Positions 1 to 7,141 of a stretch of DNA of 64,000 nucleotides are shown here, in pieces; position 1 is the stretch's first letter, and each line of letters starts with the position of its first letter. The DNA lies in NCBI GenBank assembly GCA_937901895.1, contig CALGTD010000202.1, positions 29,416 to 93,415 on the forward strand, written 5' to 3'. Position numbers and translations under genes: made by a program. The notes below the pieces were generated by a model. The model saw only the letters and a program-made list of their open reading frames with translations. It was not told the origin of the DNA and made no database searches. This DNA is from an uncultured Spartobacteria bacterium (lineage in GTDB: Bacteria; Verrucomicrobiota; Verrucomicrobiia; Chthoniobacterales; JAATET01).

Positions 1-741
1 GAGCTCTTCATCCGGGCGCCGGCGCGCCATATCCGCAAGATCATACACGGCTCGAACCAGCTCGGGCGTGGATGGCGGCTTTCGGACGGCTGGATTGATG
101 CGGAGCTGGCGGGGGAGGGTAAGCAGCGCTTCACAGGCGTCCGGAGTCAACCATTCGTGATGTGAGAGCAATATCGCAGTTTCAGCCTCGAGTGATGGCC
201 ATGCCATATATGCGACGCGACACCGACGCATGAGAGCGGAGGAGAGATTGCGCTGATCGTTCTTGGTAATGATGACAAGCAACCGGTCCGCGACAGCATA
301 CTGGTCCCCGAACTGTGGATGACTCAAAAGACCCTCCTGCAAAAAGTTGAGAAGGAAGCCGTCAACGTCTTCCGACGCTTTATCCATCTCGTCAAGGTGG
401 ACAACAAGGGTTTCCTCGCTCTCCCTATTCGCGCGCAGTGCTCGCGGAAGAATGCCCTCACCACGCGGGTTATTTTCGGTGGCGAATGCCTCATCAAACA
501 GGAGGTCTTTGCGGCCGCAACCAGCCGTAAACTGAAACCGGAGAGTCTGCGCCTTTAGGAACTCGGCAATGATTCTGGCAAGGTAGGTCTTGCCGGTTCC
601 AGGTGGGCCATCAAGAAGGAGAGCCGATACCTCGCCCCTGACACCCATATCCCGAATCGCGGAGTAGGCTTGGTAGATCGCGATCGGGTCAGTCGCAATG
701 TAGCGCCGAGCCAGGTCAACTAGATGCTCCGGCGAGCTCAT
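1..741 (-). CDS. MoxR-like AAA+ ATPase (3' end beyond window)
   Basis: At least 247 residues are encoded; the gene is open at the left edge, so the C-terminus is missing. The ATG is at 741. A Walker A motif GPPGTGKT lies about 45 residues in, and a Walker B-like VVHLDEMDKA lies about 110 residues in, followed by a sensor-1 region (LVIITKNDQRN). This is the AAA_5 / MoxR pattern: ATPases that usually work as chaperones with a VWA-domain partner to insert cofactors or remodel complexes. The start overlaps the preceding gene by 26 bases, so it is the fifth gene of a LuxR-headed operon. A VWA-like gene lies at the opposite end of the window in the order expected if the molecule is circular. The family call is firm; the target is unknown. 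Confidence 0.85.
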   Translation of the reverse strand, partial: MSSPEHLVDLARRYIATDPIAIYQAYSAIRDMGVRGEVSALLLDGPPGTGKTYLARIIAEFLKAQTLRFQFTAGCGRKDLLFDEAFATENNPRGEGILPRALRANRESEETLVVHLDEMDKASEDVDGFLLNFLQEGLLSHPQFGDQYAVADRLLVIITKNDQRNLSSALMRRCRVAYMAWPSLEAETAILLSHHEWLTPDACEALLTLPRQLRINPAVRKPPSTPELVRAVYDLADMARRRPDEEL

Positions 742-1342
742 GGGCATCAATCGAGTTTGGGCCTTTCGTGTCCGTCGCGGGCGGGAGGGAAAAGGCCTCT
801 TCTGTCGCAACCGGGAATGGTGTTCCGGTCGGTCGAATATTCAAACGCAGCGGCTCACCGGACTCTCTGGCTTGAGCCGATATCCCTTCCTTTGACTCGT
901 CCGGTGCGCTCGTCGGTTTTAGTGCGGTGGGTGCTGGGACGCGTGTCGCCGGAATTGATGCGCTCGATTCGTTGACAAGGACAAGCAGATCTCGGTCGAG
1001 CGCGGCAATGACGCCCTCGAGCTCGACGGTTCCAGAATAGCCGGCAACGGGAACATTGATGCCTACGGCAACGTCATTCTTGACGCGAACGTGCCCGCGC
1101 GAAAAGTGAGGAAGAATGGTCTCGGCAACAAAGTCGGGAACAAAAGAAAGCCGGCCGCGCGTGCCAACAATCGAACCAGCGGCAAGCCACCGCCCCTCCC
1201 GTATTTCTTTGCCAAGCACTGGCAGGGTAAGCGGACCGTCGTCGCCGAGAATTGCCGGGAAAATAGCAGCGCCGGCATCGCGAACCTCGAGTGTTCCGTA
1301 GTATCGCATGAGCGGAGATACACTAACCGTCGTGGACGGCAT
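716..1342 (-). CDS. Hypothetical protein, operon with MoxR-like ATPase
   Basis: I do not recognise a family. The reading frame stays open upstream to 1618, but that part runs antiparallel inside the neighbouring gene's frame. I chose the ATG at 1342 (about 208 residues), which overlaps the upstream stop; an ATG at 1309 (MRYYGTLEVRD) is also possible. The first 110 residues look like a compact beta-rich domain with many V, G and I residues. The last 90 residues are low-complexity, rich in P, A, S and T, probably disordered. There is no signal peptide or membrane segment. It sits between a membrane protein and the MoxR-like ATPase with overlaps on both sides, so it is probably translated together with them. 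Confidence 0.6.
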   Translation of the reverse strand: MPSTTVSVSPLMRYYGTLEVRDAGAAIFPAILGDDGPLTLPVLGKEIREGRWLAAGSIVGTRGRLSFVPDFVAETILPHFSRGHVRVKNDVAVGINVPVAGYSGTVELEGVIAALDRDLLVLVNESSASIPATRVPAPTALKPTSAPDESKEGISAQARESGEPLRLNIRPTGTPFPVATEEAFSLPPATDTKGPNSIDAHELAGASS

Positions 1343-1961
1343 CCTCAGGTTGAGCGGTCTCGATGAGAACGTCAGCGGCAGCGCCTTCGTCCACCTTATC
1401 GGTTGGTGCGTAATCCTCGGTGGTCTCCACGGAACCCCATACCGCTTCCTCAATGCGTCCAAGGCGTTCGTCAAAGCTGACGAAGCGCTTCGACGTAAAG
1501 AGCATCGCTTCCTTCCCGGTAACGACGAAAGGTGGCTCGCTGAGGATCTGCTGGACAGTCGCATTGGCTGAGTTCGCTTCCGAGAGGGATTGCTGCGCGA
1601 GCGCGCGGACCGGGTCAACTCGGTCGTCGATTAGTTTCGTGATCGATTCGACGTCGGATTGAGTTAGTCCGGCATTCACTGGCGCAACCTGCTGTTGTGC
1701 TTCATCCTTTGTCTGAACCGCCGCTACCGCGGCTTCGAGGTCTGCAACCTTCAGCTTCAGGAGAACCCCTTCCGTCCGATAAATGTGAACGAAGTAGAGT
1801 TCCCCGAGGATAAGCGCGAGGATGACGAATCCGACGATGACTCGAAACCAATTCATGCGGGCGCCGACGAAGCGCCCATATTGGCGGCGGGCCACCTTCA
1901 ACTTCAGCTCTTCAAGCTGCTGAGCTGTAGGTGCTGCGGAGGTTCCTGACTGGTCGCTCAT
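1323..1961 (-). CDS. Single-pass membrane protein with coiled-coil-like region
   Basis: 212 residues from the ATG at 1961; a TTG six bases upstream is a weaker choice. One strongly hydrophobic stretch at about residues 39-58 (FRVIVGFVILALILGELYFV) follows a basic N-terminus, which predicts a cytoplasmic N-terminus and a periplasmic remainder. Residues 65-140 are rich in A, E, Q, L and V and look helical, possibly coiled coil. The C-terminus is acidic. The gene overlaps the upstream gene by 50 bases and the downstream one by 20. No family is recognised. Bitopic proteins with this shape are common as scaffold parts of secretion or conjugation machines, but that is only a suggestion. Confidence 0.65.
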   Translation of the reverse strand: MSDQSGTSAAPTAQQLEELKLKVARRQYGRFVGARMNWFRVIVGFVILALILGELYFVHIYRTEGVLLKLKVADLEAAVAAVQTKDEAQQQVAPVNAGLTQSDVESITKLIDDRVDPVRALAQQSLSEANSANATVQQILSEPPFVVTGKEAMLFTSKRFVSFDERLGRIEEAVWGSVETTEDYAPTDKVDEGAAADVLIETAQPEDAVHDG

Positions 1962-3030
1962 GGTCAATGATTGTGCAAAGGGTGGTGATGTGGCGTGTCG
2001 CCTCGGTTACAAAATCCGGCTCTTCGGCATAAACAATTGGTCGGCCAAGGTTCTCGAAGGAATTATGGGTATACCCGCTCGCAACGGCTAGGGCTCCAAG
2101 TGAAATCGCGTCAAAAAAGGGACTCCCTAGACGCCTTGTGTCGTGCAACCAATCGGCCCCCTTGTTTCGCCATGTAAACCAATCATTTACGCCAACGTGG
2201 TTCACCGCCGCCCGCACTAGGAGCAGATGACGGAAGAGGGGGGCATCCACGACGAAAATCTGCCCTTCATTTCGTAAACGATTCAGCATGCGAAGGCTCC
2301 TCGCAATCGCGTCTGCCTCAGAGGATACGTCGTGATCGATGCAGACCGCACCCCCTCCGCAAACGGCCAGCCCAACGATCTTGCTGAAAGCTGGGTTCGT
2401 CGCCCCCTGTTTGTAGTAGTAGATGGGGCGCTGATCCTTGCGCATCGACTTCCACCCGCCAACCGGGCCGCCGGCCAGCGCTCCAGCGATGGGCGCGACG
2501 ATCCATTGAGCAGCGATCGTGTCGGTGGCAGGCAATACGGTCGGCGGGTAGAGCCAGTCCGGCCGCGGCGCGGGTTCAGGAACATCGCGCCCGCAATCAG
2601 CCGGCGTGTCGGCACTGTCGAGAGACCCGTCAGAGGTATCCCATACACGTTTAAGGGCCTGCGCCGGCGAAAGTGCGTCACCCTTCAAATTGAATAGCTC
2701 CTGGATGCGCCAAAGAGGGCAGCCGGAGTCAGGCACGAGGTTTGAGAGGTTGACCAGCCACGAGGGAAGGGTTCCCGCTGCCGCACGCAGGAGCCAATCC
2801 GGCGCGTCATTGCCTGCACTCCAATAACCGAGAACGGCTTGCTTGATGATCGTATCAACGGGCTCGAGGGCACCAATGACGACATCGCCGGCTGTTCGAG
2901 CGGCTTCAAGAAACGTCGCGATATCCGAAGCGGTTTCCAGAACGTCCAAACCTGCGAATGACTCGCTGAGGGTCACCGGGAAGGGTTTGCTCGGAGTGGG
3001 ACTCGCAAGCGCGATCCTTTTCGTTTTCAC
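1912..3030 (-). CDS. Hypothetical protein, 372 aa
   Basis: I do not recognise this protein. It begins with GTG at 3030; no good in-frame ATG exists nearby, and only 30 bases separate it from the luxR-like gene upstream. There is no signal peptide. A short hydrophobic, glycine-rich stretch (WIVAPIAGALAGGPVGGW) near residue 177 may be a buried helix or a loop. Several cysteines and a VDAPLFRHLLLVRAAVN segment suggest a folded globular protein. Placement between a LuxR-type regulator and a membrane protein of the same operon suggests a shared, still unknown process with the MoxR-like ATPase. Confidence 0.6.
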   Translation of the reverse strand: MKTKRIALASPTPSKPFPVTLSESFAGLDVLETASDIATFLEAARTAGDVVIGALEPVDTIIKQAVLGYWSAGNDAPDWLLRAAAGTLPSWLVNLSNLVPDSGCPLWRIQELFNLKGDALSPAQALKRVWDTSDGSLDSADTPADCGRDVPEPAPRPDWLYPPTVLPATDTIAAQWIVAPIAGALAGGPVGGWKSMRKDQRPIYYYKQGATNPAFSKIVGLAVCGGGAVCIDHDVSSEADAIARSLRMLNRLRNEGQIFVVDAPLFRHLLLVRAAVNHVGVNDWFTWRNKGADWLHDTRRLGSPFFDAISLGALAVASGYTHNSFENLGRPIVYAEEPDFVTEATRHITTLCTIIDHERPVRNLRSTYSSAA

Positions 3031-3060
3031 CGGAAGAGATACAGGCGCGCGCGCCGAGAA

Positions 3061-3762
3061 TCAGTTGGTAGCCGTCCCCGAGGTCGCTTCAAGTAACGCG
3101 GTAACCGCTTCAACTCGATTGGCCACACGGAGCTTCTGAAAGATGTTCATCAAGTGGTTCTTGATCGTGTGGGGACTCACGCCAAGCGTCCTCGCAATCT
3201 CGTCGTTAGTCAGCCCCTGACATAGCAGCTGCATGACCTCCTTCTCTCGACGCGTGAGTGTGTCGATCGCCTCTTGCGCCTTAGTGCGACGCGGGGTAAG
3301 CCGGATCCCTCCGGAAACGCATTGCTCGCCAGTGAGGGTGAGCAAGCCAATATGGCCGATGCAGGCGCCATTCCTTCGGATCGGCATAGCGATGCCCGCG
3401 ACTGGGAGCTCGCCTTGCGGGAGGCGGGCAAGTGTGGGCTCGATATACGATACCCATTCCACGGAAGCGTTCGTCGGGACCATGGTCGCGTCCAACGACT
3501 CGAGTCTGGAGCCGTTACGTTTCTGGCTCGCCGACACACATACGGCCCCATCCTCCCGAAGGACAACCCAACCGGCGACGATGTTGGAGTGCCGCGTCAG
3601 GAATTCCTGCAAGGTCCGTTCGACGAGGGGCGGCGTTGCGACCTTCGCGGCGACGAGTGAGGTGTATGAGGTGGCCAGATGCTCGGCAAGGGACTGCAAT
3701 CCTACGGGCCACACCGGCGCGAACCTGGGATGATCACCGGATGGGTGTTTGTGCTTCGGCAT
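3061..3762 (-). CDS. LuxR/FixJ-type DNA-binding transcriptional regulator
   Basis: 233 residues from the ATG at 3762. The C-terminal 65 residues form a typical GerE/LuxR helix-turn-helix: LTRREKEVMQLLCQGLTNDE, then IA, then TLGVSPHTIKNHLMNIFQKL. The N-terminal 160 residues contain no receiver Asp pocket or recognisable autoinducer domain. They look like a GAF/PAS-type sensor (pattern with VVLREDGAVCVSAS and PIRRNGACIGHIGLLTL). It is the first gene of the minus-strand operon leading to the MoxR-like ATPase, so it probably controls its own operon or wider element functions. I could not find an unambiguous promoter in the 298 bases upstream. The HTH call is firm; the ligand is unknown. Confidence 0.88.
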   Translation of the reverse strand: MPKHKHPSGDHPRFAPVWPVGLQSLAEHLATSYTSLVAAKVATPPLVERTLQEFLTRHSNIVAGWVVLREDGAVCVSASQKRNGSRLESLDATMVPTNASVEWVSYIEPTLARLPQGELPVAGIAMPIRRNGACIGHIGLLTLTGEQCVSGGIRLTPRRTKAQEAIDTLTRREKEVMQLLCQGLTNDEIARTLGVSPHTIKNHLMNIFQKLRVANRVEAVTALLEATSGTATN

Positions 3763-4060
3763 TGTGAGTGCGTTTGCTGGAGATACCTACGCATGCAGCA
3801 AAAAGCGTTGCGACGGTATCCATCAGGCAACCGACACTAACGTAAGGAAGGACCACAGACCACAGAAGCGGTCAGTGGAGCGTGCTGAGATCCCGCTAAT
3901 TGGACCTCGCTGGAGAGGGCTCAGACGGATCGACGGTGAATGCCCAGACTTTGCGAGGGTGGCAGAGTCCGGTATTCCGAATTCTGCGTGGCCGGAAGAA
4001 GTGGGCATGCATCTATATACACCGAGGTGACATTTTCGTTGGGGCGTGTAGAGATGCAGT
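3763..4060. other. Divergent intergenic region, luxR-like gene / umuD
   Basis: 298 bases without a convincing gene, holding the control regions of two divergent transcripts. A TATATA stretch near 4011-4016 could be part of the umuD promoter, but I do not see a clear -35 partner. I also see no copy of the Escherichia coli LexA box (CTGT-N8-ACAG), so SOS control cannot be read directly from the sequence. Confidence 0.4.
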
Positions 4061-4489
4061 ATGGTAGTGGACGCACCTGCACCGCTGAGTCAGTTGACGC
4101 GAATGCCACTTCCGTTGGTGGGGGCGAAGGTCGCTGCCGGTTTTCCGTCACCTGCCGAGGATCACGTGGATCGCGCGCTGGACCTCAACGAGCATCTGAT
4201 TGCACACCCTGCCGCTACTTTCTTCGTCCGCGTGGCGGGGGATTCGATGCGGGACGCGGGAATCGTCGAGGGGGATATTCTGATTGTTGATCGCTCCCTT
4301 ACGCCCCAAGACCGGCAGATCGTCGTGGCTCAACTTGATGGTGAGTTCTGTGTGAAGCGATTACGCCGGCAGGGCGGGCGCGTGTGGCTGGAGTCGGAAA
4401 ATCCCGAGTATCCAAGAGTCGAGCTTACCGAAGGGCAGCAACTCGAAATCTGGGGGACGGTCACCTTCATCATCCACAAGGCCCGGTGA
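4061..4489 (+). CDS. umuD: UmuD, self-cleaving subunit of DNA polymerase V
   Basis: 142 residues, close to E. coli UmuD (139). It belongs to the S24 / LexA peptidase fold. The predicted self-cleavage site is Ala26-Gly27 (VAAGFPSPAEDHV). The catalytic dyad is Ser62 in GDSMRDAG and Lys99 in EFCVKRL; the offsets match those of the E. coli protein almost exactly. Loss of the first ~26 residues would make UmuD', which joins UmuC to form the translesion polymerase. The stop overlaps the umuC GTG start (GTGA), so the two proteins are translationally coupled. All key residues are present, so it should be active. Confidence 0.95.
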   Translation: MVVDAPAPLSQLTRMPLPLVGAKVAAGFPSPAEDHVDRALDLNEHLIAHPAATFFVRVAGDSMRDAGIVEGDILIVDRSLTPQDRQIVVAQLDGEFCVKRLRRQGGRVWLESENPEYPRVELTEGQQLEIWGTVTFIIHKAR

Positions 4490-5736
4490 AGTTCGCACTA
4501 ATCGATTGCAACAACTTCTACTGCTCGTGTGAGCGGGTCTTTGATCCGTGTCTCGAGCACGTCCCCGTTGTCGTTCTCTCGAACAACGATGGTTGCGTTG
4601 TCGCACGCTGCGAAAAGGCGAAGAAGCTCGGCATTGAAATGGGCGCCCCGGCTTTTAAGTCGGAAGCGCTCTTCCGGAAACACAACGTCGCGGTGTTGTC
4701 GTCGAATTACGCGCTCTACGCCGATATGTCTGCGAGGGTCATGCGAGTGATCCGGGGGGAATATCCGGACGTGGAAGTTTACTCGATCGACGAGGCGTTT
4801 GCCGCGGTAGATGGTTGTGACGTCGAGGCGCGGGCCTGCCAGCTCCGCGCGAAAATCCGTCAATGGACCGGGATACCGGTCTCAATTGGGATTGCTCCTA
4901 CCAAGACGCTTGCAAAACTCGCCAACCGTCGCGCCAAGAAGTGTCCGGAATACGGCGGGGTATTCACTCTTCCGGAAAAGGCGGATGACATTCTGAAATC
5001 CGTAGCGTGCGAGGACATCTGGGGAATTGCCACGGCATCTACCCGACGCCTTGCCCGATTGGGTATCACGACGGCATTCGATCTCGCCACGGCCGATCCG
5101 AAAGAAGTGAGGGCGAGCCTGGGGGTGGTGGGCGAGCGGATTGCCCTTGAGCTCGCTGGAAAGTCCTGTCTCCAGCTCGATCATGAACCGGCGACACGGA
5201 AGGGTGTCGCCTGCGCGAAATCGTTCGGGCAACGGATAACCGAATTGTCGGATCTCGAGGAAGCTCTTGCATCCTACGTTGCGCGAACCGCGGAGAAAAT
5301 CCGAGCGCAAAACTTGCTCGCCACACGCGTCCAAGTGTTTCTATCGACGGACATCTTTCGGCAAGACGCGCCGCAATACCATCCCTTCGGGCAGATGGCA
5401 TTGCCTGCCCCTAGCGCACACACGCCAGAGTTGATCGGCACTGCACTCGATATCCTGCGTCGAATCTACCGCACCGGTCATTCTTACCGGAAGGTAGGCG
5501 TTATGATGCCCGACTTGGTCCCGGCATCGCGAGCGCAACTGCCATTACCGTTCGACGGCGACCAGGCGGCCGCGAAAGCTGCTATTGATCGTTTGGTGGA
5601 CTCCATCAATCAGCGCTTCGGTCGTGATACAGTCACATTTGGTTCCATGGGAACCGCGAAGAAATGGCGAATGCGCCAAGAAAAGAGGTCGCCTCGCTGG
5701 ACGACTCAGTGGTCTGAACTGCCGAAGGTCCGCTGA
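4486..5736 (+). CDS. umuC: UmuC, Y-family translesion DNA polymerase
   Basis: 416 residues from the GTG at 4486, which overlaps the umuD stop by 4 bases and gives the normal N-terminus (KFALIDCNNFYCSCERVFDP). An open frame extending 34 codons further upstream lies inside umuD and is rejected. The catalytic metal-binding residues are Asp7 and the SIDE pair near residue 100 (YSIDEAFAAVDG). The IGIAPTKTLAKLAN helix, the helix-hairpin-helix region and the little-finger domain follow in normal order. It should copy past lesions at the cost of mutation. Polymerase V genes are common cargo on conjugative plasmids, where they protect newly entered or damaged DNA. Confidence 0.96.
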   Translation: MKFALIDCNNFYCSCERVFDPCLEHVPVVVLSNNDGCVVARCEKAKKLGIEMGAPAFKSEALFRKHNVAVLSSNYALYADMSARVMRVIRGEYPDVEVYSIDEAFAAVDGCDVEARACQLRAKIRQWTGIPVSIGIAPTKTLAKLANRRAKKCPEYGGVFTLPEKADDILKSVACEDIWGIATASTRRLARLGITTAFDLATADPKEVRASLGVVGERIALELAGKSCLQLDHEPATRKGVACAKSFGQRITELSDLEEALASYVARTAEKIRAQNLLATRVQVFLSTDIFRQDAPQYHPFGQMALPAPSAHTPELIGTALDILRRIYRTGHSYRKVGVMMPDLVPASRAQLPLPFDGDQAAAKAAIDRLVDSINQRFGRDTVTFGSMGTAKKWRMRQEKRSPRWTTQWSELPKVR

Positions 5737-5767
5737 GCCCGCCACGCGCTTCCCCACGCGGGACCGG

Positions 5768-6082
5768 CTAGTCCTCACCTGAAGAATTGAACTGCTGCAC
5801 CGGAACGCGCTTCGGGCGATGCGCGAAGTGACGGGGCAGCGTTATGTAAAAGGTGATCGTGTGGATGAGCCACAGCGGCGGTTTGCTATCGATACAGCTC
5901 TTGATGAACCAATACGTCGCGAGACATACCGCCAAGGCGAAGGGTGGCGAGTCAGTGGCGACCATCGTCAATATCGGCGCGGTGACAACGGCGATCCACG
6001 AGAACCCGCGAAGCCCGAGCATCCGGCGTTGGAGACCGGAGGCGGCTATCGATCGAGTTGCATATTCGGAAAGATCGTCCAT
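5768..6082 (-). CDS. VirB3-like small inner-membrane protein (tentative)
   Basis: 104 residues, ATG at 6082 directly against the stop of the upstream gene. Two hydrophobic segments at about residues 28-42 and 46-62 (SWIAVVTAPILTMVA; FALAVCLATYWFIKS) follow a short cytoplasmic N-terminus with RMLGLRGFSW, and a third weaker one follows (LWLIHTITFYITL). Length, topology and position directly after VirB2-like genes fit VirB3/TrbD proteins, which link the pilus base to the VirB4 ATPase. The sequence match is weak and the call rests mostly on context. It is the last gene of the T4CP-pilin operon. Confidence 0.5.
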   Translation of the reverse strand: MDDLSEYATRSIAASGLQRRMLGLRGFSWIAVVTAPILTMVATDSPPFALAVCLATYWFIKSCIDSKPPLWLIHTITFYITLPRHFAHRPKRVPVQQFNSSGED

Positions 6083-6718
6083 CTACGCGGGAACGAAGAC
6101 GTTGAAAAGCGATGCCAGTCCGCCTGCGGAATAAACGACGACCATTCCGATAACGAACGCCGGGATGGCGCCTTCATCGAGCCTGCCCTGAACGCTCATG
6201 AGAGCCAGCGTAGTCGCGTATATGGCAATGAATGGCGTGATTGCGATACTCAGGATCGAGAGTCCCGCGCTGAGTGTATTGTAGATCGTATCAGCAGCTG
6301 TTGACTGACCACTTGCGGACTCAAGACCGTATTGGACGGCATAGTAGCTGCCGGTATTCATGTTGATCGGACCGGTGAGCCCGACAATCAACCATACGCC
6401 AAGGTAAAGGATGATGGAGCCACCAATTACCCCATAAGCGAGACGACGATGTCCGAGCCAATATGCGACCGCTGCCGCAACATTGCCAATCGTGATCAGG
6501 ATCGTTGCCGCCTGACGAAGCTTCGTCAAAAAAACAGCGCTACCCGCGCCGGTCTTTTCTGTGATCGCCTGAAAGTCGCTATCCCCTGACGAAGCCGGCG
6601 GCGTCGGTTGCGGCGGTGTCTGTGCAAAGACCGTGGATGGACTCAAAAACAGGAGCCCACCGACCAGTGCAAACAAGACGCAGAGGTGCCGCGACAGACG
6701 ATGAGCGCCGTCTTCCAT
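6083..6718 (-). CDS. Exported polytopic membrane protein, VirB2/TrbC-like or VirB6-like
   Basis: 211 residues with a signal peptide (cleavage likely after VFAQ, near residue 33), a proline/serine-rich linker, then four or five hydrophobic segments (AATILITIGNVAAAVAYWLG, then GVIGGSIILYLGVWLIVGL, ISIAITPFIAIYATTLALM and AFVIGMVVVYSAGGLASL). The first pair resembles a VirB2 pilin core. The extra segments make it longer than pilins and could let it replace VirB6. The start codon lies within an inverted 66-bp copy of the coupling-protein gene (6696-6761), so its first seven codons and ribosome-binding region are antisense to that gene. No function is proven. Confidence 0.55.
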   Translation of the reverse strand: MEDGAHRLSRHLCVLFALVGGLLFLSPSTVFAQTPPQPTPPASSGDSDFQAITEKTGAGSAVFLTKLRQAATILITIGNVAAAVAYWLGHRRLAYGVIGGSIILYLGVWLIVGLTGPINMNTGSYYAVQYGLESASGQSTAADTIYNTLSAGLSILSIAITPFIAIYATTLALMSVQGRLDEGAIPAFVIGMVVVYSAGGLASLFNVFVPA

Positions 6719-6761
6719 ATACCTTTATGGGCCGCCGTCTCTATGTGTGGAATGCACCGCT
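6696..6761 (+). repeat. 66-bp inverted copy of coupling-protein 5' coding region (copy A)
   Basis: Matches 61 of 66 bases of the minus-strand segment 8505-8570. In the plus frame it still reads like the coupling protein (ERRLPYTFMGRRLYVWNAPL against DRRLSYTFMGRRLYAWNAPL). It fills the gap between two membrane-protein genes and covers the start of the gene at 6718. Two of the five differences are synonymous and the other three cause amino-acid changes without breaking the frame, as if both copies had been under coding selection before one was moved. Confidence 0.9.
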
Positions 6762-6763
6762 AC

Positions 6764-7099
6764 CTAGAAACCGGAACCGGAATCTGCCGCGGCAATTATG
6801 CCGATGATGTAACCGCCAAGGCAGAGAATTGCCGCTCCGATAAAAACACCAATGGCGAGCTTCTGCTGTGAAAAGACACCCCAAGCGATCGCGCCGATGA
6901 TGACGCCGATAAGAAGAATCAGCCATGCGAACTTCTTTGCACTCTGGGCGAAAGTCTGGAACGCGGTCATGGCTTCAGTTGCAGACGGAATGCCGGCGGG
7001 GACGTCCGCGGCATACGCGGTCGAAGTCATCACGACAACAGGCGCGAAGGCAACGAACAGGATAAAAACCAGGCGTTGGAGACGAGTCAGGTAGTTCAT
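6764..7099 (-). CDS. VirB2-like conjugative pilin precursor
   Basis: 111 residues from the ATG at 7099. The frame is open nine codons further up only through a TTG. A signal peptide (hydrophobic core LVFILFVAFAPVVVMTSTAYA, cut after AYA) is followed by a short amphipathic helix. Two hydrophobic helices come next (FAWLILLIGVIIGAIAWGVF and LAIGVFIGAAILCLGGYIIGI) joined by a small polar loop. This is the architecture of VirB2/TrbC pilins. It lies immediately after the coupling-protein gene. Its own promoter (7105-7133) would start transcription at or next to the ATG, predicting a leaderless mRNA. Confidence 0.75.
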   Translation of the reverse strand: MNYLTRLQRLVFILFVAFAPVVVMTSTAYAADVPAGIPSATEAMTAFQTFAQSAKKFAWLILLIGVIIGAIAWGVFSQQKLAIGVFIGAAILCLGGYIIGIIAAADSGSGF

Positions 7100-7104
7100 G
7101 GGTA

Positions 7105-7133
7105 AGGCTAGGAATGAGAAACGCAAACGTCAA
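7105..7133 (-). promoter_or_regulatory. Promoter of VirB2-like pilin gene (leaderless)
   Basis: On the minus strand: TTGACG (7128-7133), a 17-base spacer, then TAGCCT (7105-7110). The -10 ends six bases before the ATG at 7099, so the expected transcription start coincides with the start codon. Confidence 0.65.
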
Positions 7134-7141
7134 CCGGGGTA

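Noticed and set aside
1343..1618. Upstream extension of the 208-aa gene to 1618
   Set aside because: It runs inside the coding sequence of the overlapping membrane-protein gene, is arginine/serine-rich in a way typical of shadow frames, and has no ribosome-binding site.
4384..4485. Longer umuC start at 4384
   Set aside because: The extra 34 residues lie within umuD, are not UmuC-like, and the GTG at 4486 gives the standard N-terminus with GTGA coupling.
5731..5762. Repeat CCACGCG around the end of umuC as a terminator
   Set aside because: A direct rather than clean inverted repeat, with no T tract.
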